In this document: one piece after another, positions 52,689-60,298 of the stretch
Layout of the letters: each line of letters starts with the position of its first letter
How positions within the stretch are numbered: position 1 is the stretch's first letter
Assembly: GCF_002871795.1 (NCBI RefSeq)
Contig: NZ_PNHL01000015.1
Location: 1 to 60,298, forward strand
Length of the DNA: 60,298 nt
Source of the DNA: Brachybacterium sp. UMB0905
GTDB taxonomy: Bacteria > Actinomycetota > Actinomycetes > Actinomycetales > Dermabacteraceae
Reading direction: 5' to 3'
Made by a program: the position numbers and the translations under genes
Notes under the pieces: generated by a model
The model's database searches: none
What the model saw: the letters and a program-made list of their open reading frames with translations, nothing else
What the model was told of the DNA's origin: nothing

Positions 52689-53711
52689 TCAGCGGTGCCC
52701 GCTGGACTCGCGCACCACCAGCCGGTGCCCCACCACGACCTCCTGGCCGCCGGAGGCGGGGTCGAGCGCCGCATCGAGTGTCGCGGCGACGAGGGCTTCG
52801 AGATCCGGCGCCACGGTGGTCAGCGCCGGGACGGCGTACGCGGATTCGGGCAGGTCATCCCAGCCGACGACGGCCACGTCCGCCGGGACCGCACGCCCGG
52901 CCTCGCGCAGCGCGGCCAGAGCACCGAGGGCCACGAGGTCGTTGGCCGCGATGATTCCGTCGGCCTCCGTCCCCTCGGCCAGAGCCCGACGGGTGGCCTC
53001 TTGTCCCCGCTCCCGCCCCCACTCCGGCAGCGGGATCTCCCCCACCAGGGATGCCGCGCCGCCGGCGGCGCGGAGGGCTGCACGCACTCCGAGCAGGCGT
53101 TCGGCGCCGGTGGAGAGGTGGCGGGTTTCCACGCCGAGGAACAGCAGTCGCGTGCAGCCACGCTCGAGCAGGTGGCGGGTGACGTCGACGGCGCTGGTGA
53201 CATTGTCGATCGCGACGTGGGAGACGCCGTGCCCGGCCCGGACACGCTCACCGAGGAGGACGAGGGGGACATCGGTGGTGCGGGCGTAGATGTCGCGGTC
53301 GGTGAGCTTCTGCGGGGACATGATGACGGCGTCAACGGGCCTGCCCGGAACGCCCTCGAGGTACTGCTGCTCCACCTCGGTGCGCCCCAGGGACACCTGA
53401 ATCTGCACGTCATAGCCGCGTCGAGCGGCGGCCACCTGCAGCTTCTCCGCGAGCAGGGCGAAGTACGGGTTGGACAGCTCGGGGATGACGAGCGCGATCC
53501 GCCGCGTGGGCCCGCCGCGCAGATCCCGCCCGAGGACGTTCGGGACGTAGCCGAGCTCCTCGATGGCCCGCTGCACCCGCTCGCGCGTGGCCGGGCTGAC
53601 CACGGGCCGGTCGTTGACCACGTTGGAGACGGTCTTCCAGGACACCCCGGCGCGCGCGGCGACGTCCTTGATCGTCACGCGGCGCGGGCGCGCGCCCTCG
53701 GCTCGCGGCAT
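52689..53711 (-). CDS. LacI-family transcriptional regulator
   Basis: A 340-residue regulator: HTH VTIKDVAARAGVSWKTVSNV, hinge region VVSPATRERVQRAIEELGYV, effector domain RRIALVIPELSNPYFALLAE and GIIAANDLVALGALAALREA. The start is placed at MPRAEGARPRR; longer in-frame options are Arg/Cys-rich and unlikely. It lies between GH2 (same strand, 126 nt) and the divergent importer. The two palindromes ahead of the importer are its probable operators. Confidence 0.9.
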   Translation of the reverse strand: MPRAEGARPRRVTIKDVAARAGVSWKTVSNVVNDRPVVSPATRERVQRAIEELGYVPNVLGRDLRGGPTRRIALVIPELSNPYFALLAEKLQVAAARRGYDVQIQVSLGRTEVEQQYLEGVPGRPVDAVIMSPQKLTDRDIYARTTDVPLVLLGERVRAGHGVSHVAIDNVTSAVDVTRHLLERGCTRLLFLGVETRHLSTGAERLLGVRAALRAAGGAASLVGEIPLPEWGRERGQEATRRALAEGTEADGIIAANDLVALGALAALREAGRAVPADVAVVGWDDLPESAYAVPALTTVAPDLEALVAATLDAALDPASGGQEVVVGHRLVVRESSGHR

Positions 53712-53834
53712 GTCCCACCCGTCCTTCCTGCGGCTCCGCCGCCCCATGACCGGTTCCCGCTTGGCGCAGCACATGGTCCAGCACCAGCGGCCGACGCCTC
53801 CAGTCTTGACCGGCACCCGGCTCCAGTGCTTCAC

Positions 53835-53863
53835 TCTCACGTGAGAACAACGTGTGGCACACG
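53835..53863. promoter_or_regulatory. Two adjacent perfect palindromes (probable LacI operators)
   Basis: TCTCACGTGAGA (53835-53846) and CGTGTGGCACACG (53851-53863) are perfect palindromes four bases apart, 40-68 nt before the binding-protein ATG, in the spacer shared with the divergent LacI gene. The first has the CG centre usual for LacI operators. Confidence 0.65.
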
Positions 53864-53902
53864 CTACTGCACACGGTCATCGACGACCAGAAGGAAGCTC
53901 GC

Positions 53903-55285
53903 ATGGCACCGCTGCATTCCCTTCGACGCACCCCGCAGGTCGGCTCCCGGGCTGCGGGCACCCCGTCCATCGGCGCCCGACGGACTGGCACCCACCCCGG
54001 CCTCTCCCGCCGCGCGCTGCTCAGCCTCGGAGCGCTCGCCCCGCTCGCCGCCGCCAGCTGCTCTGGCCCGCTGGGCTCCGCAGCGAGCGAGGTCTCCGTG
54101 TGGGATCTGTTCAGCGGCGCCGATGGCGAGAACATGCGCGGGATGATCGCCGAGGTGCAGGAGAGCATCGACGGGCTGACGGTCCGCCCCACCACCCTGT
54201 CCTGGGGCAACCCGTACTACACGAAGCTCGCGATGGCCTCGAGCTCGCAGGCCCCGCCGGACACCGCGATCATGCACGTCTCGCGCATGCCCGGGTACGC
54301 GCCCGGCGGTCTGCTCACCCCATATAACCCGGCGCTGCTGGCCGAGGTGGGGATCCGCCAGGAGGACTTCACCCCGGCGCTGTGGGAGAGCTGCACCTAT
54401 GACGGTGAGCTGTTCGCGCTGCCGCTGGACACCCACCCGTTCATCGCGTTCTTCGATCAGGCGATCGCGGAGGAGGCCGGGGTGCTGGCCTCCGACGGGA
54501 CCGTGGAGATCGGATCCCCCGAGCAGATGCAGGAGGTGGGGGCGAAGCTCGCCGAGGTCACCGGCGCCCAGGGCATCGCCTTCGGATACCTGCTGGACAC
54601 CGCGCAGGCGTGGCGCCTGTTCTGGGGGCTGTTCCATCAGACCGGCGGCGAGGCGCAGATCGAGGTGGGCAAGAAAGCCGCCCTGGACATCGACGCCGCC
54701 GCGAGCGTGATCAGCGCCGTGAACTCGTGGATGGACGGCACCGTGATGCCGGACAACCTGGATTACGGTGGGGCGCTCGCCTCATTCGGCAGCGGCCGCA
54801 CCGGCATGATCCTCTCCGGCGAATGGGAGCTCGGCGGGTTCCGCGAGGCCGTCGAGAATCTGGATGCGATGCCGATGCCGACGATGTTCGGCACCCCCGC
54901 GAACTACGCCGACGCCCACACCTATGTGCTGCCCGCGCAGCGCGGGACCTCTCCTGAACACACGCGGTACGTGTATGAATTCCTCGCCGCGATGCTGCAG
55001 CAGGGCGGTCAGTGGGGCACCGCGGGTCATATCCCTGCCTATCTGCCCGCGCAGGACACCGCGGAGTACCGCGATCTGCTGCCGCAGAACCATTACGCCG
55101 CCGCTGCGGAGACCGTGGTGTTCGATCCGCCGGTGTGGTTCACCGGCGCCGGCACGGACTTCCAGAACCGGATGAGCCAGCAGCTCATCGAGGGGTTCCG
55201 CGGCACCATCGAGCCTGCCCGCTGCGCCGAAGCGCTCGTGGATGTGCTCGATGGATTCCTGTCCAGCCCCGACCCGACGGCCTGA
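53903..55285 (+). CDS. CUT1 ABC transporter sugar-binding lipoprotein
   Basis: A 460-residue family 1 solute-binding protein. A long N-terminal tail (about 33 residues) precedes the twin-arginine-like SRRALLSLGALAPLAAASC with lipobox Cys. The mature domain begins SEVSVWDLFSGADGENMRGM and includes DGELFALPLDTHPFIAFF and GRTGMILSGEWELGGFRE. gaaggaagc precedes ATG. First gene of a three-gene importer lacking its own ATPase. Confidence 0.9.
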   Translation: MAPLHSLRRTPQVGSRAAGTPSIGARRTGTHPGLSRRALLSLGALAPLAAASCSGPLGSAASEVSVWDLFSGADGENMRGMIAEVQESIDGLTVRPTTLSWGNPYYTKLAMASSSQAPPDTAIMHVSRMPGYAPGGLLTPYNPALLAEVGIRQEDFTPALWESCTYDGELFALPLDTHPFIAFFDQAIAEEAGVLASDGTVEIGSPEQMQEVGAKLAEVTGAQGIAFGYLLDTAQAWRLFWGLFHQTGGEAQIEVGKKAALDIDAAASVISAVNSWMDGTVMPDNLDYGGALASFGSGRTGMILSGEWELGGFREAVENLDAMPMPTMFGTPANYADAHTYVLPAQRGTSPEHTRYVYEFLAAMLQQGGQWGTAGHIPAYLPAQDTAEYRDLLPQNHYAAAAETVVFDPPVWFTGAGTDFQNRMSQQLIEGFRGTIEPARCAEALVDVLDGFLSSPDPTA

Positions 55286-55295
55286 GGAGGCCCCC

Positions 55296-56177
55296 ATGCG
55301 CAGACACACCCCCGCTGCCTCCCGCGGCGCCCTCTGGTTCGCGGTCCCCTATGCGATCTCCTTCGCGCTGTTCCTGCTATGGCCCATCGTCTACGGGCTG
55401 TGGATGTCGATCACCGATCAGTCGTTGGCGACCACCCGGCTGAACATCATCGGCCTGGACAACTACATCGAGGCGCTCGGCGATCCGGAACTGTGGAGAG
55501 CCCTGTGGACCACGGTCGTGTTCACGGTGGTCTCCTCGGTCCCGCTGGTGGCGCTCGCGCTGCTGCTCGCCTACCTGGTGGCCACCGGGCTGCCAGGACA
55601 GTGGCTGTGGCGCCTATCGTTCTTCGCACCGTACCTGCTGCCGGTCTCAGTGGTCACGGGGATCTGGGGGATGCTGTACGCCAATGACTTCGGGCTGATC
55701 AACGGGCTGCTGGCCCGCGTCGGCGCCGAACAGATCCCGTGGCTGTCCGATAAGTCGATCGCGCTGTGGGCGATCGTGCTGGTGACGCTGTGGTGGACCA
55801 TCGGCTTCAACTTCCTGCTGTACCTCACGGGTATCCAGGCGATCCCCGAGCATGTCTATGAGGCCGCCCAGATCGACGGCGCGGGACCGTTCCGCCGCCT
55901 GTGGTCGGTGACGCTACCGATGCTGCGCCCCACCACCATCTTGATCATCCTGCTGCAGCTGCTGGCGTCGATGAAGGTGTTCGACCAGGTGTTCCTGCTG
56001 ACCGCCGGCGGTCCGGAGGGCTCCACCCGCGTGGTGCTGCAGTACATCTACGACGTGGGCTTCAGCGGCTACCGCCTGGGGTACTCCGCGGCGGTGTCAT
56101 ACCTGTTCTTCGCCCTGATCGTGCTGATCTCCCTGGTGCAGGTCGCCCTGATGCGCCGCACCTCGAAGGAGGCCTGA
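55296..56177 (+). CDS. CUT1 ABC transporter permease (MalF type)
   Basis: A 293-residue permease: FAVPYAISFALFLLWPIVYG, VVFTVVSSVPLVALALLLAY and four more helices, with EAA loop EAAQIDGAGPFRRLWSVTLP. gaggagg lies 5 nt before ATG, deciding the start. Ends 1 nt before the second permease. Confidence 0.92.
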   Translation: MRRHTPAASRGALWFAVPYAISFALFLLWPIVYGLWMSITDQSLATTRLNIIGLDNYIEALGDPELWRALWTTVVFTVVSSVPLVALALLLAYLVATGLPGQWLWRLSFFAPYLLPVSVVTGIWGMLYANDFGLINGLLARVGAEQIPWLSDKSIALWAIVLVTLWWTIGFNFLLYLTGIQAIPEHVYEAAQIDGAGPFRRLWSVTLPMLRPTTILIILLQLLASMKVFDQVFLLTAGGPEGSTRVVLQYIYDVGFSGYRLGYSAAVSYLFFALIVLISLVQVALMRRTSKEA

Positions 56178-56178
56178 G

Positions 56179-57138
56179 ATGTCCACCGCCACCCCCACAA
56201 CGACCACCCCTGTCCCCGCGACGGGCACCTCTGCGATGCGGCCGACGCTTCGGCGCGCCGACCGGCATGCGGATCGGGCAGACCAGGCGCGGATGCGGGA
56301 TCTGACCCTCGGCAAGGGGCCGGTGCTGCGCACGGCCGCGTTCATCGCCCTTGCCGTCGTGGCGCTGCTGTGGGTGACGCCGATTGCCTTCGCGGTGGTC
56401 ACCTCGCTGAAGACGGAGGCCGATGCGACCGCGACGCCGCTCAGCCTGTGGCCATCGGAGGGCTTCACCCTCGAGCATTACGTGAGCGTGTTGGCCGCCG
56501 GGGATATTCCCCGCTGGATCCTCAACTCGACGGTGGTGTCGGTGCTGGTGACGGTGCTGACGCTGGCGCTGTCCGCCCCGGCGGCGTACGTGTTCTCGCG
56601 GCATCGCTTCCCGGGCCGACGCCTGCTGTTCGCTCTCACGGTCGCGGCGATCATGGTGCCGCCGCAGATCCTCATCGTGCCGCTGTTCGAGCAGATGAAG
56701 CTGCTGCGGCTCTCGGACACCCTGCTGGGTGTGGCACTGCCGCAGGTGGTGGCGCCGCTGATGGTGATCGTGCTGAAGAACTTCTTCGACCAGGTCCCGG
56801 TGGAGCTGGAGGAGGCGGCCAGGATTGACGGCGCCTCGAACCTGCGGATCCTGTGGCAGATCGTGCTGCCGCTGTCCCGCTCGATCCTCGTGGCGGTGGC
56901 GATCTTCGTGTTCATCGGTTCGTGGAACAACTTCCTGTGGCCCTTCATCGTCACGAACTCCCCGGAGCTGATGACGATCCCGGTGGGGCTGGGCACGGTG
57001 AAGAACGCCTACGGCATCCAGTACGCGCAGGGGATGGCTAGCGCGATCATCGGCGCGCTGCCACTGCTGATCCTGTTCATCCTGTTCCAGCGGCACATCG
57101 TGAAGGGCTTCGCGACGACGGGGCTCGGCGGGCAGTGA
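56179..57138 (+). CDS. CUT1 ABC transporter permease (MalG type)
   Basis: A 319-residue permease with an unusually long N-terminal cytoplasmic tail (about 50 residues, Thr/Pro then Arg/Asp-rich). Helices begin at LRTAAFIALAVVALLWVTPI, and the EAA loop is EEAARIDGASNLRILWQIVL. No ATPase gene follows; in CUT1 systems one shared ATPase often serves several importers. Confidence 0.92.
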   Translation: MSTATPTTTTPVPATGTSAMRPTLRRADRHADRADQARMRDLTLGKGPVLRTAAFIALAVVALLWVTPIAFAVVTSLKTEADATATPLSLWPSEGFTLEHYVSVLAAGDIPRWILNSTVVSVLVTVLTLALSAPAAYVFSRHRFPGRRLLFALTVAAIMVPPQILIVPLFEQMKLLRLSDTLLGVALPQVVAPLMVIVLKNFFDQVPVELEEAARIDGASNLRILWQIVLPLSRSILVAVAIFVFIGSWNNFLWPFIVTNSPELMTIPVGLGTVKNAYGIQYAQGMASAIIGALPLLILFILFQRHIVKGFATTGLGGQ

Positions 57139-57310
57139 CGCAGCGCTGGTAAGCCGGGGCGCGGGCGGGGCTGCGTGGGTCCGTGTAGCCCTGCCCTAGT
57201 GGCCCCGCCCGATGTCGCAGGTGGGACGTATCCTGCTGATGCGTTCGGTGGCTGCGGCGTCGCAGCGGCCGCGCGTTCCCGCCTTGCCCCGAGGAAGCGA
57301 GCGTCATCCC

Positions 57311-59280
<1,970 letters not shown>

Positions 59281-59284
<4 letters not shown>

Positions 59285-60273
59285 GCGGATTCCCCCTAGT
59301 CGAGCTGCGGCGAGTCACGACCAACCTCGACCACTTGCGCATCCCCATGAACGCTTCTGAACGTGCCGAGTTCCCGGGCGAGGTCCCTTACTGGGGAGCA
59401 AACAGCATTGTCGACCACGTCGAGCGAGCACTCGTCTCCGGTCCGCTCACACTTATCGGTGAGGACGGAGCCCCATTTTTCGACCCGATCCGTCCCGTGG
59501 CGTTCGCCACGGACGAGCCCATCTGGCCGAATAACCACGTACACGTCCTTCGGCCTTCCAAGTTTGCCGATCACAGGTTTCTTGCGTACGCACTCAACAG
59601 CATCGACTATCGCCCCTACATCAAGGGTTCAACTCGCGACAAGCTCAATCAAGCAGACCTCTCCGCAATCCTGGTTCCGCACCCAGAGCTGGCAGTTCAG
59701 CGTGCAATCGCCGACTACCTCGACCACGAGACCGCCGAGATCGATGCGTTTATTGCGGACCTGGCCACCTTGCTGGAACTTTCTCACGAGCGTGTTCACG
59801 CACAGCTAAGTGACTCTTTGTCAAGGTTCGAAGCTGAGACGCGCCCCTTGCGCCGTTTCTTGTCGGCAACCGATCAGGGGTTCAGTCCGGATGCCGATTC
59901 GAGCCCAGCTGTGGCTGATGAGGCCGGCGTCCTAAAAGCAGGTTGCACCAACTTCGGCATCTTCCGCCCCGAAGCAAACAAGAAACTACTACCGTCCACA
60001 GTGTTGCCTGACAGCAGTCGAGTCCTCGACGGCGACCTCATCGTCACCCGCGCAAGCGGATCAATCCATCACGTAGGTTCGGCAGCCATAGCCCAAAACG
60101 GCGGACGAACACTATACCTCAGCGACAAAACCTATCGACTAACACCAAACGCCTTTGCCTCGCGTGAGTACCTAGTCGAAGTAATGCAATCCACCGCCTA
60201 TGGCGATGTCAAGGCGTCGAAGCAACATGGGGCTCGCCGGCGAGCAGTCGAGCGAATGCCTCGGTGGGCGTGA
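59281..60273 (+). CDS. hsdS: Type I restriction-modification specificity subunit, truncated by IS30
   Basis: HsdS with target-recognition domain 1 (FPLVELRRVTTNLDHLRIPM to LNQADLSAILVPHP) and a central conserved helix (QRAIADYLDHETAEIDAFIA). Most of recognition domain 2 follows (FRPEANKKLLPSTVLPDSSR; DLIVTRASGSIHHVGS). It then runs into sequence encoding, on the other strand, the end of an IS30 transposase. The final residues (KQHGARRRAVERMPRWA) come from the IS, so the second C-terminal helix is lost. Full HsdS is usually 380-450 residues; this gives 330. GC content is visibly lower than in neighbours, as is common for specificity genes. Confidence 0.88.
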
Positions 60274-60298
60274 GATAGCCCAGTCGGCGGCGGGGTCG
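60209..60298 (-). CDS. IS30-family transposase, C-terminal end (runs off the window)
   Basis: The last 29 codons of a minus-strand frame read RPRRRLGYLTPTEAFARLLA then GEPHVASTP-stop. The R-P-R-K/R-x-L-G-Y-x-T-P-x-E block is the standard C-terminus of IS30 transposases. The rest lies beyond the right edge. The IS border should be at or just left of the stop, inside hsdS. Confidence 0.75.
   Translation of the reverse strand, partial: RPRRRLGYLTPTEAFARLLAGEPHVASTP

Overview
The window is very GC-rich (roughly 70 % by eye), with GTG starts, frequent ATGA/GTGA overlaps and pairs typical of high-GC actinobacteria (a CE1758/CE1759-type luciferase-like monooxygenase plus FMN reductase, fused ECF ATPases, DUF1206, DUF2200, DUF3137). 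I read it as a chromosomal segment of a Micrococcales actinobacterium, plausibly Brachybacterium or another Dermabacteraceae; that placement is inference. IS elements lie at both edges (IS481 left, IS30 right), as expected if the sequence is a draft contig broken at repeated IS copies.

Left part (1-9.8 kb): an IS481 transposase, an AraC-VOC pair, a FitAB-type toxin-antitoxin pair, an ECF importer operon of unknown substrate (S component, fused double ATPase, EcfT) preceded by a double HAD hydrolase, and a divergent LacI regulator. A tRNA-Ser(GGA) gene follows. Middle-left (10-19 kb): two membrane-anchored paralogs that look like inactivated neutral zinc metallopeptidases, with an internally deleted third copy between them; an S9 peptidase; the flavin monooxygenase/reductase pair; and a DUF3137 membrane protein. 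At 19.4-21.5 kb a VapBC toxin-antitoxin locus is split by a complete IS256-family element with a perfect 8-bp target duplication. It is flanked by two copies of a structured repeat.

Middle (21.7-34.5 kb): a DUF2200 protein, an APC permease, a secreted Pro/Ala/Ser-rich protein, a three-gene sugar operon (isomerase/epimerase, 2-hydroxyacid dehydrogenase, GH95 fucosidase-like enzyme), a probably frameshifted hypothetical gene, a lipoprotein, thyA-folA, and an FGGY sugar kinase with a LacI-type operator.

Right part (34.7-60.3 kb): three transport loci. One is a ROK regulator followed by a complete CUT1 ABC importer with its own ATPase and a PHP-domain hydrolase. The second is a Dpp/Opp-type importer in which a small His/Asp-rich membrane protein sits between the last ATPase and the solute-binding protein. 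The third is a CUT1 importer without an ATPase, divergent from a LacI regulator and a GH2 glycosidase, with two palindromes in the shared promoter. The end holds type I restriction-modification genes hsdM and hsdS, the latter cut by an IS30-family element.

Together the window suggests an organism scavenging plant- or host-derived glycans. The ATPase-less sugar importer may borrow the ATPase of the ROK-linked operon. The points most worth follow-up are the pseudopeptidase pair with its array of acidic Thr motifs, the interrupted vapC, the structured repeat, and short tandem duplications that repeatedly straddle stop codons.
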